From Trebouxia sp. TZW2008 (taxonomy: Eukaryota; Chlorophyta; Trebouxiophyceae; Trebouxiales; Trebouxiaceae): a DNA stretch of 64,000 nucleotides. Numbering within the stretch: position 1 is the first letter of the stretch; each line of letters opens with the position of its first letter. The notes below the pieces were generated by a model, which saw only the letters and a list, made by a program, of their open reading frames with translations, searched no databases and was not told the origin of the DNA. Below, piece after piece: positions 47,471-60,600 of this stretch. The DNA is taken from assembly GCA_002118135.1 (NCBI GenBank), contig BDIU01000025.1:62001-126000 (forward strand), given 5' to 3'. The position numbers and the translations under genes were made by a program.

Positions 47471-48213
47471 TGTGTTGAGAAGGTTCTTAGACTTTCTGAT
47501 ATTTGTGTGCCTTGTACTCTTGTGTCTTTGTCCAGCAAACATTTTGATTTTGACCCTCAGGGCCTTTTATGCAGGCTAACAAATGTACGTTCAGGCATTA
47601 AGCGACTACAAGTTGCCTGTGTTCATTGAGTTTAGGCTGATGCTGCCCAACAAACTTACTACCATTCCGCCATGTCATGGACACACTCAGATCTGAATTT
47701 GTTCTCTGAAGTTCTTAATATGTCTGGAAAGACAGCTCAGCAGTACTCTACAAGTGGCAGGCAAGTAGACATGCTGCAAGTTGCAAGAACACAATGACGA
47801 TGAAAGTCACACTCTTGGTATTCTGTGCCAATTCCCTCCACGTACCTAGCTGGGCCTCCTGAGCCTGTCTAGCACACGTTTAGAATGAGGACAACCTTTT
47901 CCTCTGATGTGCAAGCTGCCAAGGTCTGACTGCTCACGCCCAGGAGCCCTTACTCACCATTTACGTCACAAGGCTCCGTGTGCCCTGCGTTGACTGCTTC
48001 GTGACTTAGCGCTTGACAGCTCGGTCGTGCGAGGTCGTTGGCAGGCACGTTGGCCGCACAAGTCAGGGCAATTTTGCACATCATCCATTGAACGGCAACG
48101 TGCCTGCTTGTGACGCTGCATCATCTTCTGACGTCTGTTTGATCAAAACGTAAGCTAGCTTGTCGCAAGCCTTGCGCGCAAAACCATCAAAGTGTCCCTC
48201 ATTTCTGCGAGCC
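47471..48213. other. Intergenic, formin to DENN gene
   Basis: 743 bp between tandem genes. Expected to contain the formin 3' UTR and the DENN promoter; no gene seen. Confidence 0.5.
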
Positions 48214-51200
48214 ATGTTCAAGAGCTGCTTCGTGGCTCGAGTGGCGGTTGAGAAGATTCGAAGTGTGGAGCTGTTTTGTACGTTCGATGATCCTCAAACC
48301 CTCGCAGCTGGTCCCCTTGACCTGCCACCAGCACAGGCCCTGGGGGGCTTTTGCTTTCCTTTGGGATCAGACAATGTCACGCCAAAGGAGTACATGGCTC
48401 CTGAGGTACAATGCCATACTCCCCTGCACTGTGGCAGCACTCAAGCAAGCCACACATGCGGTGGACACTTGGGACACTGCTGACGTTTTATGTATGTCCT
48501 CACTTGCAGGAGTACTCCTTCACATTGACAATGGGAGATGGGTCAAGACTACATGGCTTCTGCAGGCATGATACATCGAACTGCTGCTGAATACCTGAGC
48601 TTTTTCTCAAACTTTTGCTTGTACAGGAGCTTTCTGCCTCCAAGGCCGGCAGCCACACTTACTCGCACAAGCAGCAGTATGCGCTATCCTCAAGTGCTGT
48701 GCATAATCAGCCAGCATCCCTGGTTCTCCTTTTACTACAAGATCTTGCAAGTCACAGAGCAACTGCTGAAGCAGGACAATGTGCTCAACACCTACAACAG
48801 CAAGCAGTTGGCACCTAACCACCCAGCCAGCCTCTTCTTGACAGACTTGTGCTATCAATGTCCCCAGACACCTATTCCTGGCAGGATCATCAGGTACTTA
48901 CAACATGCTCACGGCTTCCACAGCATGGCTTGTTGGCAGGTGCTTTTGAAGCGTGTGTAGCCACGCACTCATTGTTTTGTTCAATACGCTTGCGAGTCAG
49001 GCTTTAGACTCAAATGATTAGGTATGTACAGATGCAATCATCTCCATCCAGTCTGTCAGAGACTCTTTTGAACCAACTAAATGTGCAAGGCACAAGTCCT
49101 TGTATCAGCAACTCTGAGCAACCTAAAGCAGGGTCAGACAGAGCAGGGCAGCTGAGCAGATGCATGCAGTGCAGGGTGCAATATCCAAAGCTGGACTCCC
49201 CCCTGAGCATCAGCCCTCCAAAGAGGATAGGTTGGACTGAAGGTGCAGATCAGCTGCTTAGCAGGTCAGCTCTGCATCAGCCTGCATGACCAGCTTGCAT
49301 GATGCAAACAAGATAGCGTGCTTCACCTTGAAAACATTGCAATTGTGTGGCATTGAACACAGCATTCCTTCCATGTCCTACAAGCAGCCTTGTGATGTGT
49401 TGTGCATCCACAGTGGCAGCACTGCCTGCTCTTACTGCAATACAGGCACTGCTATCAAATCAGCTGCTGTACAAAAGACCTGATAGCATATTCAGCGAAA
49501 TGTGGTGATTGAAACATGGATGCAGTCTTACAGACAGCCTTGGTCTGTTGCTTCAAAAGAATCAAGCAGGTTTTGTGGGCATCAGTATCAGGTTGTCTGC
49601 TAATGTTGCTAGCCTGCCTATGCTGCAATGTCAGTCAGCATTGCGGAACGCGGCATGTGGGCTTGATGCAGTCTTGTTCTGCAAGCTATGGGCGTACTCC
49701 TGCTTTTGAAGCTGTCTTGCATGCTTTCAAAGCAGACAATCCCGCTGGCTCTTTTTCCAAGGTCTGACAAGTGAAAAGCCAGACCATCACTTGTTTGTTG
49801 CCTGCAGCTCTGATCAGCACATAGAGCTAGAGATTCCACCAGACTTTGGCAATGGACCCTGGAACGCCGGCATCCCCTTAGCCCGACTACTATGGCATGT
49901 GCCAGTGCAAGGGCTGATGACCCTGCTGGCTGCACTGCTGCTGGAGCGTAGGGTCATCCTAGTGGCTCAGGATAGGGACAAGGTGTCAGCAGCAGTGCAT
50001 GCTGCAGCAGCCCTGCTGTACCCTTTCCGCTGGCAGCATATCTACCTGCCTCTACTGCCCATTGCTCTCAAGGTCAGCAAAGCTTGGTGCCCTTCTTTCA
50101 TGTTGTGCGGCTGAGTGCATGCACTACAAATGTGTCATATCAAGCCTGAGCATCTGACGTTGACAGACGCAGCCGACAGCGTTCAACTGCAATTGCAAGT
50201 ATGCCAGTGCACAAAGGCATCTGTCACAAGGTTTAGCAAGCACAGCAATGTTCAAGCGGGGGGTTCTGGTCATGAACTCTGGGTCAAGCTGTTGGACATT
50301 TGTGCAGCGCCTGCAGTCTTCTCGCAGACCTGCAGACAAGCTGCTGGCAAAGTTGGCTGTGGCTGCTCCCATCAATTTGTCCCTAGGAAGACTTCTCAAT
50401 ATGTACTAGCAACAGCTAGTACATGAAGCATCAATTGCATGTGTGCTGCACATGTGGACAGGCCTACTTGACGGCGCCCATGCCATTAAATAATACTCAA
50501 GGCATGGTGTGTCATTCTTACACGCGCCGTCGTGTGTGGGCAGGACTACTTGACGGCGCCCATGCCATTCCTAATTGGGCTGCAAGCCAGTCTGCTGCCT
50601 AGCCTGAAGCAGCTGCCCATGGACGAGGTCAGCCTGATAGACCTGGACCTGGGCACCTGCCAGCCCCCTCCAGGCTCCCCTACAGACGATGCACGCCATC
50701 TGCCCTGGGCAGACCGACTCCAAGCTGCCCTACAGGTCTGCTTTTGTCCCGAGTATCACCCAGCATATTTGTCTTGTTATGTGCTCTCAACCTATTGCTG
50801 ACAGACCTGGACCTGGGTACCTGCCAGCCCTCAGCAGGTGGCGGGCGTCATCAGGCTCCCCTACAGACGATGCACGCCATCTGCCCTGGGCAGACCGCCT
50901 ACAATCTGCCCAGCAAATTTGTATAGCACGCATATAAGCACCTGCTTCAGTGTTATTCTTTGTGAAGCAATCTGCAACCAGATCAGGAGTAGCAGGTTCT
51001 CTGCCATGATATCAGCAGTCTGGCTATCTGCTTTTGCATTCGCATGTATGTAGGTATTTGCTTGTGATTGTATGTATGTATGTAGGTATGTATGTATGTA
51101 TGTATGTATGTATGTATGTATGTATGTATGTATGTATGTATGTATGTATGTATGTATGTATGTATCTGCTTTTGCATTCGTAAATCCAGCTCATCTTGCT

Positions 51201-54200
51201 CCAATGACGTGCAGATCCTTTGTCTTTTGCCCCCGACCTTCTGCAGATAAGGCTGCTGTTACTAGTCCTTGCAAGTGTGTTAGCTTGCAGGGCTTTCAGA
51301 ACTGCAGACCGCCACAATGCCCATGGCCATGCTGAGCTTGAAGAGCTGTCAAAATTGCAATCAATGAAAACGCTTATGGACATGCTCACAGGATGTTGCT
51401 CAAGCGGCGATGCTTATGAACATGCTTACAGGATGATGCTTATGCAGCAATGCTTATGGGACATGCTGCAGGTGGTGTATGATGGTCTGCGCAGCCCCAC
51501 AGAGTTTGAGAGCACCCCAGTCATTGCTCATGTGCTGCAAGAGTACTTCCTGCGCCTGCTGGGCCGCTACAGGGAGTTCATCCAACCTGAGGGCACCCCC
51601 CAACAGCCCTCTGCAACTGCAGATGACTTCACTGGGCCAACCCTGCAGAGGTGAGACTGAACAAGCATTTTGATAAGCAGAAACGTCCCAATTGCCTCAC
51701 TCTGGTGATATGCGTGAAAGGCATGACCCACTTGCACCGCAATCGTGCTTTTCATTGCCGTGCGTTGTCTGTATTTCAGCAACTATTGTGTGTTTCCTGC
51801 ACCTGAAAGGCCTCACAGGAACGAGGAGTTCTGTTTCTAGGGGCAGCATGTCAGGTTGTGCAGTCTTCCCCCTTGTTTGGAGCATCAAAGGGCTACTGTG
51901 AGCCACTGGGATGTTTGCCTGCAGGAACAGCATGTCAGGCAGGGACGGGGAGATCAGGGCGCGCCCCTCCAGCAAGCAGAGCCCCAAAGCAGCCACTGCC
52001 GGCCGCGCTGCACCAGATGATGATGGCTACCTCAAGTAGGCTCCAATCCTCTTTCCTCAATTGATCAATGATTGCATCACACTGCTTCTGACAGTTATTG
52101 CTGCCTTTGCACAAGCCTCTACATGCGATCTGTAACTGAAGCAATTCAGCAGTGCCTGCTATTGCACTGTGGAGGCGTGTAACTTCATGGTCGTCTGATG
52201 TTTTGACACATGTGCATATCGTGATCTGTCTTGCATGTTGCTGCTGATCTCCATGCCGCTCAGCAGCTTTGTGTACAGGCACCATTGATGTGATCCCCAA
52301 CTGCTGCTATACAAATGCCTCAAAGCACAAGGTGTTGTAGTCCTTTGGCATTGGGCAACAGGGGCCTTCCAAACATAGCAGACACCCAAGCAAAAAGTTT
52401 CCTGAGAGTCAAGCATTGCTCCAGCTGCATCATGCAGAGGATAGCATAGTTTTGGGGAAAACTTTGGTGGGCTAGACTTTCCAATGCCATCTTGAGCCCT
52501 GGCATCAAGCTTGATTATATGTTGTGTTGGCTGAGTCTGTGTACGCGAACATGAGCAAGGCTTGGTGTGCAGGGGTGATGGTTTCCAGTTTGACCACCAA
52601 TCCTTTGTGGAGAGCCAGGGGCGCAACAAGAATGCACAGCAGTTTCTGAGGCTGTTCAGGCACAGCCAGCTGTACGAGGTCTTCATCAATGAGCGCCTCA
52701 AGCTGGCCAGCCAGCAGTACAAGACAGATGATAAGTTTGAGAGTAAGGTGTGCCTCTTGATCTTTTGTCAAGATCTTTGTGTTAGCCGCTTGGTTGGAGG
52801 ATCTAGGCTTTCTCTATGCAAGGTGACTCGTGCACAAGGCAGCCTATCTTATGGCACAAGGCAGTCGGCTATATGCAAGGCTTGGCTGTGCATCAGGCAG
52901 TCTTTTGTCTGACTTTCAAAAGTCGAATATCAGACGTCCCTACACAGACACTGAGAACAAGCCTGCCTGGCAAGACAGGACTAGGCCCACACATACCTAG
53001 CACATGTGCCGGACTGTGGAGTTATGAGCATCACACTCAGGCAATTCTTCTCATCACACACGCAATCTTCCTTATGCAAGGCTGGGGCGCATGATTGGCG
53101 TGTCACCACATTCTGACAAGCATTTAAGGCTGTCTTCTGCAAGCTGCTGCTTGGGTTTTGTAGCATGGTGATCTTGATTCAGCTCCACATGAGTTGTGTG
53201 GCATAATCAGGATGCTTGATTATTAGTGAACTAGTCAGTCAAGGTTGTTGGCACAGTCAGTGTGTTACCAAGATATGCATGGTGTGCAGCATGCAAACTT
53301 GTCTCCTGGATGTCAATGCCGACCTCATCCATCAAACAATTGCAAAGTGGAGATAGAGCAAGACTAATACCATAGAAATTAGGTTGCAGCAGTACAGCAT
53401 TGTGGTGCTGCGCAACTTTTGCAAGGGGTTTTTTTGCTGCATCTTGCAGGTAGCAGGAACCTGCAGCCATTGAGCTGTCAATGTTTTGCTTCCTCTTTGT
53501 CTCTGCCTTTGTGTCTGACCAGCAGCCTCAGGCGCTGTGTTGCAATGTGCAGGTGACAAAAGTCTGCATTGACTTACTTGTCAAGCTTTTGTTTGTTCCT
53601 GCTGGTTGCTGCTTTCATTATGTACCAGTAGCTACAGGCGTCCAAGTCCAAAGTGCAGACAGCAGAAGACTGCAAACACATGCTGATCATTGATGTTTCT
53701 CTCCTTGTCTCTGCCTTGACCTCTTTATGGCTTAAATGACTGCTTGTGCCAATTGCAGGTAGCAGAAGCATGCAGCCGCAGGGCACAAAGCTGGAGTACG
53801 TTTGCCAAGGTGGGGCAAGCTGTGCAGGGCAGCGGCTCCTCTGTCAGCAACCTGTCTGACCTCATGCACAAGGGCCGCAACATGGTCAAGGCAAGCTCCC
53901 ATTTATTTATTTGTGTTCATGCATTCTAATTGTATGCTAGGCAGGCTCAGCAGGCCCAGCTAGCTACGTACTGGAACAATCAATTGCCTCCAATTTGGTC
54001 CTGTGCTGACCTGAACCATTTGCACTGAGCATGGAGCGAAGTGAGGTCCTTGTTCACGGTTGTTTGCCAAGTGTATTGGGCTTGCCCCTAGCCTAGCAAG
54101 CTCCCACTGCATCCCGCACCCCTGCTCTAGAGTAACGGAATGTGCAAAATTCGCAGACTTTTGAGCACCCAGTGCTTGACAACTGATAAGTTATCAAGCT

Positions 54201-56923
54201 GATCATCGATCAGGGCGTTCCACAAACCCTCCTGCAGTGATGCTTACCCTGGGCATAAGTTTTCTGCAGACTGCATGCCCTCCACAAAGTAGACCAATTG
54301 TGGTTCTAAAGGCTTTGACTATGCATACGCATCCCACAGTTTGCACTGAGCAAGCGTCGCTCTGGAGGCTGTGCACATGATGGTACATATCTCAATTTGC
54401 ACAAGGCAGCACTCACTAAGCCAACAGGCCTGTAGCTCTTGCGTGCAATGTCAAGGCATTCTGTACAGCCAAAATTTGCATTTGTGTTGGTAAGACTCAA
54501 CAGGCATTGCTGCCCCACTTTTTCACCATGCTGAACCCTGTAATCCTGTGGGATTAAGGTTTGGATGTTGTTACTAGTGTCATTAATTTGGCATATTTAA
54601 GTGACACATGCTTGAATTTGCTGCAGACATTTGCAGAGAAGCACCGGTTGACTTCAGAAGATGGGGAGCTGTTCCCCTCGCGAGAGAGCAGCTTTGTACG
54701 CAGCAGTGGCAACTCATTTGGAGGGCGATCTGGTTCCTCCTTCACTGGACGCCTGCCCTCCAGGACAGGGCCCCCTAACCTGCAGCGCTTCTCTGGAGCT
54801 TCAGGTACATTCAATGTTCCAACGCCCAGGCACTGTGATGTTGCAGCTCACTCAGGTGTTGGGATTGTGGCATCTGTTTACCCAACGTGGTAATAAGCAC
54901 CTAACCTGCAGCGCTTCTCTGAAGCTTCAGGGATCTTTCATGCCCCAATGCCCAAACGAGAATGATGGCTCACAGTGATGTGGCTGCTCAGTTGGCAGGT
55001 ATGGGCCGCTTTAGCTGCAAAGCTTCTGGAGCTTTGCGTGAGCTCATGCCTCAATGCCCAAGCTCAGAACAATGTTGCACAGTAATGTTGCAGCTCAGTT
55101 AGCTGTTGAGGTCTGGGCAAGAGGCGGTATGTACCAGCCAGCCCGCACCGCATCCCAAGGTGTTGCAGATGTGCTCTACCCTTCAGCCACAAAGCTCAGA
55201 ATCATCAATCATGCCTTGCAAGCAATGCCTTGAGAAGAAGTACAAAAAGGATACTCTAGTCAACAAGGCTCGGTGTGTGTGGCATTAAACTGCATTGGTA
55301 TACGTCGGTCAAATGTGACGCAGCTAGCTGTTACAGTGTCTGCACTTGGATGACAAGAGGTGCTTTTATGCTGCTGTCAGCTACTGCATATATCTTATGG
55401 CAACATGCAAAGTGTCCCTCGTCGCGCGGCTGCCTATTTATACTTGGAAGCAATGTGCTGCAGTTGGGTTGCACTCCAATGACGGACATCAACACAACAG
55501 CTCGCCGCGGGACGTCAACATGGTGAAGGCTCAGATCAACGGCATCATGCATGAAGACTCCCTCCCCTTCTACGATGAGACCCCTCCCCAGTCGGCAAGC
55601 CCTTCCAGGCAGACCTCATCCACCCCAGCCAACCCCCAACCCCTCACAAGGGCGCACAGCCATACCCCTCAAGCCTCACAGCTGCATGCACCCAGCCCAA
55701 AGGGGCGCTTCTCTTTTGCGGGGAACCCCAGCCGCCTGTCAACTCAGGGCTCGTCTGTTGACTTGGGCGATCTGGGCATCAGTAGCTCAACAGGCATGTC
55801 AAGAGCCAGCTCAAAAGACTCAGGTCATATTGCAAGTCAGGGTGCCAGTCCTTATGCGTCAGGCTCCTGGCAAGGCAGGCTGAGCAGGTCAACAGGCGAG
55901 CAGCAGCAGCCGGCAGCAAGGCATGCACAGAGAGTTGCATCACGCCATGGCTCAGATCAGCAAGCCTCTGCTTACTCTTCCATAGAAGCCATGCTGAGCA
56001 GCATCCCTGAGAGCCTCAGCCTGCCCAGCATGCCCAGCATACCCAGCGTGCCCAGCATGTCAGAAATCGAGCGCTCCATGCAGTCAGGCTGGAGCTCCTT
56101 CACAGGCAGCCTGGGTCTTGCCCCTGCTACCACCCCCCAAGCAGCTGCAGTCACCCCTTCTGACTGGACTGCTTTTGCTGAGGTCAGCAATCCAACAGCC
56201 AGTCAGCCAGCATCTACGGCAAACGCAGTCTCTAGTGCACCTTTCACAATGGCTCAGCAGCAGCCAGAGGCATCGTCTTCTGCCTGTGTGTTAGGCTCAT
56301 CACAGCAGCGGGGGAGTGTCAGTGGGCTAAGTTCAGGGGGTCAGTCGCCACGTAGCATGCAGCCGCCGCTACCGTCCCCTCGCAGGAAGTCTATAGGACT
56401 GCAGGATATAGATCCTCTAGCAGCTGCGAAAGAAGCAGCAAACGTGCCACTTAGAGCCATGCCTTCAATGCGGCAATCGTCCCAAGCAAGGACAGGTAGT
56501 GGGCCAATGGCACAGCTCAGTGCAGACTCAACAAGAGCGGGCAGTGGGCCAATGGGTCAATTCACTTCAGATGCAGCATCAGCCTCAAGTAGCTTCAGCA
56601 GGTCTACAGAGGCACATGCGTTGCCTGATGGTGCCCCTGCATCTGGTGTAGATATAAGCCCTTCACATAAGTGGTCTGATTTTGCTGATGTAACTTCAGC
56701 AAGTGAGCAACAAGGAGTCAGCCAGAGCACCCAAGCACAGGGTGCTGGTGCAACACAGCAGAACAGTAGTCCTGCTAGTACTGATCTCTGGGCACAATGG
56801 AGCTTGCCAGTCACAGCTCAGGGCGACTCTGTTAGTGCTAACGACAACAAGGACAAGTCAGATGCCTCTCATGCTCTTGCTGCCCTATCTTTGTCCGGTC
56901 AACACTCACTTCTTGATCTGTGA
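48214..56923 (+). CDS. DENN-domain protein, probable Rab guanine-nucleotide exchange factor
   Basis: DENN proteins activate Rab GTPases in membrane traffic. Exons: 48214-48405, 48510-48565, 48627-48893, 49808-50072, 50544-50735, 51472-51650, 51925-52035, 52573-52747, 53759-53890, 54627-54804 and 55464-56923. They join in phase to 1068 codons. The upstream DENN part has GGFCFPLG, YMAPEEYSFTLTMGDGSRLHGFC and YPQVLCIISQHPWFSFYYKIL. The core has LLAALLLERRVILVAQD, YPFRWQHIYLPLLP and YLTAPMPFLIGL. The downstream part has FLRLLGRYREFI, FVESQGRNKNAQQFL and YEVFINERL. The C-terminal 500 residues are Ser/Gln/Pro-rich and look disordered. Introns after 48565 and 53890 use GC donors. I start at the ATG at 48214, because the longer frame lacks an earlier ATG. 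The small exons 51472, 51925 and 53759 are the least certain. Confidence 0.88.
50401..50424. repeat. Short perfect inverted repeat in a DENN intron
   Basis: ATGTACTAGC, a 4-base loop AACA, then GCTAGTACAT. Confidence 0.8.
50462..50930 (+). repeat. Copies of both edges of DENN exon 5
   Basis: The exon start (CTACTTGACGGCGCCCATGC) is at 50544 and also at 50462, 82 bp upstream. The exon's second half, encoding SPTDDARHLPWADRL, recurs downstream at about 50799-50920. One exon therefore has duplications at both edges. Confidence 0.9.
51069..51165. repeat. (TATG)n tetranucleotide microsatellite
   Basis: About 23 tandem TATG units with two interruptions, in the DENN intron before exon 51472. Confidence 0.95.
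54770..54950 (+). repeat. Copy of the 3' edge of DENN exon 10
   Basis: CTAACCTGCAGCGCTTCTCT, a Gly/Glu codon and GCTTCAG occur at the exon end (54804) and again at about 54901-54931, where the donor GT has become GG. A weaker trace lies near 55016. Confidence 0.8.
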
Positions 56924-57643
56924 CAGCACTAGTCCTTGACAATAATCTGTTATTGTTGATGTTCATGACTTGAAAAACTGCAGTGCCAGTCTGCACATGA
57001 CTTCACATGCAAAACAGCTGCATGTTTCGATACGAAAGTTGGTTATACACATGCTGAAGTTGCTGTCTATGGTCTTGATCATGACGTCAATCCTGCAAAT
57101 TGGAATCTGTTGCTGCATCCTGCTACCTACGTTTTGACGTTGCTTCTACTTGACTGGAACGATGAGACTCTGTGGCTGCTTACTTGGCTAATTGCAAAAC
57201 CAGAGTCTGACAAATTCGCTGCATCATATGCGCTGCACCAGCCTAAACCATTGGCAGCTGAAGGTCTATGTCTTCTGGGTGCACTACCCTTCCGTACTGA
57301 TCTGTGATATGCAAAGCAGGACTGACTCTAACAGCCATTCTGCGCTCTACCCATAGCTGCTCTTCCAGTTGCCTTGCTTTGACCCTTCCTTTCGCCAGGA
57401 TTTGGGTGCTAGCAGTCCACCACTTGCTGAGCAGCATGGCTCTGCAGACCAAAGTCTGTGAGCAGCAAGTCATTGCAAAGCAGTTGGAGCCCATGCCAGA
57501 GTTGCTGCCGAATCGTGCAAATTATGACTACAAATGCTGTGCTCGATGTGCACACCTAGTACTGTGCATCATCAACACGTCAACAGTGTGCCTATTGAGA
57601 AAGCATGCAACTATTGCATGAACATCAGTCAATGCACAATAAC
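56924..57643. other. Convergent spacer after the DENN gene
   Basis: Between the DENN stop and the last PP2C-like exon I can support. A final PP2C-like exon may lie at about 57335-57400, but its acceptor is weak. Confidence 0.4.
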
Positions 57644-60600
57644 CTGCGGGCGCGATGGAACTCCACATGCAGCATCTTGATCTGTCCCCAGCGGTGCTGT
57701 GCTCGCTCAGAGGCCGCTTGTTGCTCAGCGCTCCTGATCTTGCCCTTAGGTGGAGGTGTGCGGGCTGACACTTCAAAGGCTTGGTTGAAAGATGTTGCGG
57801 GCCATCGCAAGGCTAGCACAATGGCTGACATGTCCCCATGCACGTCCCTGCACCCAAGAATGCATGCACATCAGACACTTGCAGCAATTCAGACGATGCG
57901 TAAAGTGATTGCAAATATGAAACTGCACAAGACTTCCATGTGCAAAACGTCAGATTTGGCTTCATGCGACCTGCCAAATTTGCTCATGTGCCATGTACTT
58001 GTTTGCATCGCTGCATGTAATTATATGCCTCAACGCCCACAGAAACAGCACATGCATGGCCAAATATCTGCAAAGCCATAATGCAATTTACCTGCGGGTG
58101 AGGCCTGTCAGAGGGTCTTTTCTGAGGGGAGCTACAGACTGCCTTTGTGTGAGGGGCAGGCTTCTCAGAGTGTCCTCAGAAACTGCCTGCCTTAGCTTGT
58201 GTATCCTGCATGGCCCACTGACGTTCTCAATTTCCCTGGCTGCTCGTGTAATGAGACGTCAAGTCAGTTGGAGCTATCTGAGTTGATGTAAGACTCATTC
58301 AGACAATCAGTCGACAACACTGCTTTCATGTAGCTTTGAAGGTGATGCAGCGCAGAACAACCAGCACTGTTAGCCGGACTGCTGATTGGCTGGCACACCT
58401 TGTGACTTTTGCAGCAACCTTCTGCATAGCGTACAGCACGAGGGACTCCGCAGCATTGGCGGCAGCTGCGTCTTTGCTTGGATAAGCCGTGCTGGCAGGC
58501 TTTTGTGCAGCTGCTTGCAGTGGGCTGTTGGTCACGTCACACAAGACAGCCACTGTTGGAGGAGCCTGACTCGCGTGTGCCTGCACAGAATCACTTTGCA
58601 ATCATTGTCATAACAGAATTTGTGCTGCAGCCCATCATGTTGCTGAACAGTATGCTTTGTGCAGAGTATGCGTGCCATGAGCACACACAGGATCCAGGTA
58701 AAGGTGATTCTACTTGATCATGTACGTTTGCAGTGCCGATTGCTCACATGCCCACAAGAGGTGCTGACTTGCTTCCAGTTGGGAAGGCTTCAGCAGATTG
58801 GCCTGTCATGAGGGCAACTGCTTTAGGGTGTGCATGCATGTATACATTTGCCCTACTGCTGTGATAGTTCTTTTGGCAGCCTTTGGATATGCCCATGCAT
58901 TGGACGCACTGAGATCAGCAAAGTCCAAGCTGAGGGCCACAACGCCAGGCAATAATGGGGCGTAATTTTGAGTTGTACAGTAATTTCTTGATGTAACGAC
59001 ACTCAATACAAGGACATTCTTGATGTAAGGACAATGCAACTGGGAGATGAACACTGAATTCTGTCTACAGTGGCACTTCTGGGCAAGGACAATTTGATGT
59101 AAGGACAATTTTCTTGGTGACCAGTGCAGTCGTCATATGAAGAGATTACTCTGGTGCAATTGCCAGGCAGCGTCATCCATCATATCTGATGTTACAAGCC
59201 TTGCATCCCACACGTCTGCGCAAAGCCTTTCTGAACAGCGCTGGCGCTCTGCTGTGCAAGCTTGTCACATCATGGGCAGCAATGACAGGCGGTGGGTAGA
59301 GTGTGACCTTGAGGTGAAAGTGCAGGCGCAGGGCTGCATCATGAGGCCTGAGGCACATGCAGCTTCTGCTTGAAAGCATAAAGTTACCCAAGCAGTGCCG
59401 ATTGCTCACAAGCGATGCTGACTTGATGTCAGGTGGAAACAACTTGAGCTGATTGACCCTTGACACAGGCAAACCTTGCATCTCAGCAGTCCACAACCCA
59501 AGCACAGGAATGCCAGGAAGTGGTCAGAGTGCGACCTTGAGGTGGAAGTGCAAGCGCAGTGCAGCATCATCAGGGCTGAGGCAGTCCCACAGCCCTTGGG
59601 AGGCCACCACCAGGTGCTCATCTCCCGCATGCACCCGCTGCTCCGTTACCTGGGCTGTGCTGAATGCTGTGGCACCTGGGAACTGCTGCTTGGACCCTTG
59701 CTGTTTGTTGAATGCATCTGCATAGGTCATAACAACCATAGCGTCAGATGAAAAGCTCTAGTGTAGGTGCTAGGTGTGCATGATCCAGGTTTAACCTTGC
59801 CAGGCAGACACAGCCTTGTGTTTGTGAGATTGACTCCTGAACAAGCACTGATGCCAGAGTTGCGTCTATGCAGCCAGCTTTAGTTTTGCTCAACTGCAGT
59901 GGCATTTGTAAGTACAGGTCAAGCACTGCAGCACGGCATCCCTCATTGTACACCCACGTTGTTCGTTTGAAGGCATGCAGCTGCCAATTCTGCTGACAAC
60001 TCAACACACCTGATAGGGCCCTTCTCTTGAAGCGGCCTGCTCCTATGCAATTCATCTGCTGCTCTTCTCCCCTGCACACCAGTAATCTCCATTACACTTA
60101 CATTGTCCGATCAGATAACACAGACATTCCATGCGATGTTTACATGCTGCAGCCTCTGCTGATGCTTGAATCATGCACAGATCTCAACTGCTTTTGCTCA
60201 AAGAGGTTTCCAGAATGACAATGATGGCGTAGGGGGTTCTTCCATTCATGCACATATATGTGCAAAGGCAGTGACGCTGAGGGCAGATGGGGCACCTGTC
60301 AGCATGGCCAAGCACCAGGACTTGGGTACGTTGGACAGCAAGGCCATGGAAGAGCTGCCCAATGACAGGCTGCCCTAGCTGGCCCACTTGAGCCGCCGAT
60401 AGCTTTTCAGTCTTGAAATCCAAGTACAGCACAACACCAGCAGCAGCTGACACAGCACGATCCTGCACGTGTGAACTATGATGATTGCCACAATTGGGTG
60501 CAGCAGCTGTTTTGGCAGCCCTTGTGTTTGTTCATGCACTGGCATGTGCATGAAAGGTCTGCACTACATGCTGATAAGCGTACCAGGGGTGACAAGTTGG

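Noticed and set aside
51072..51335. Open frames rich in Tyr-Val-Cys or Ile-His-Thr repeats
   Set aside because: Direct translation of the TATG microsatellite.
57335..57494. Last exon of the PP2C-like gene (Arg/Lys/Gln-rich frame)
   Set aside because: Acceptor is weak and more than one frame is possible. Left out of the model.
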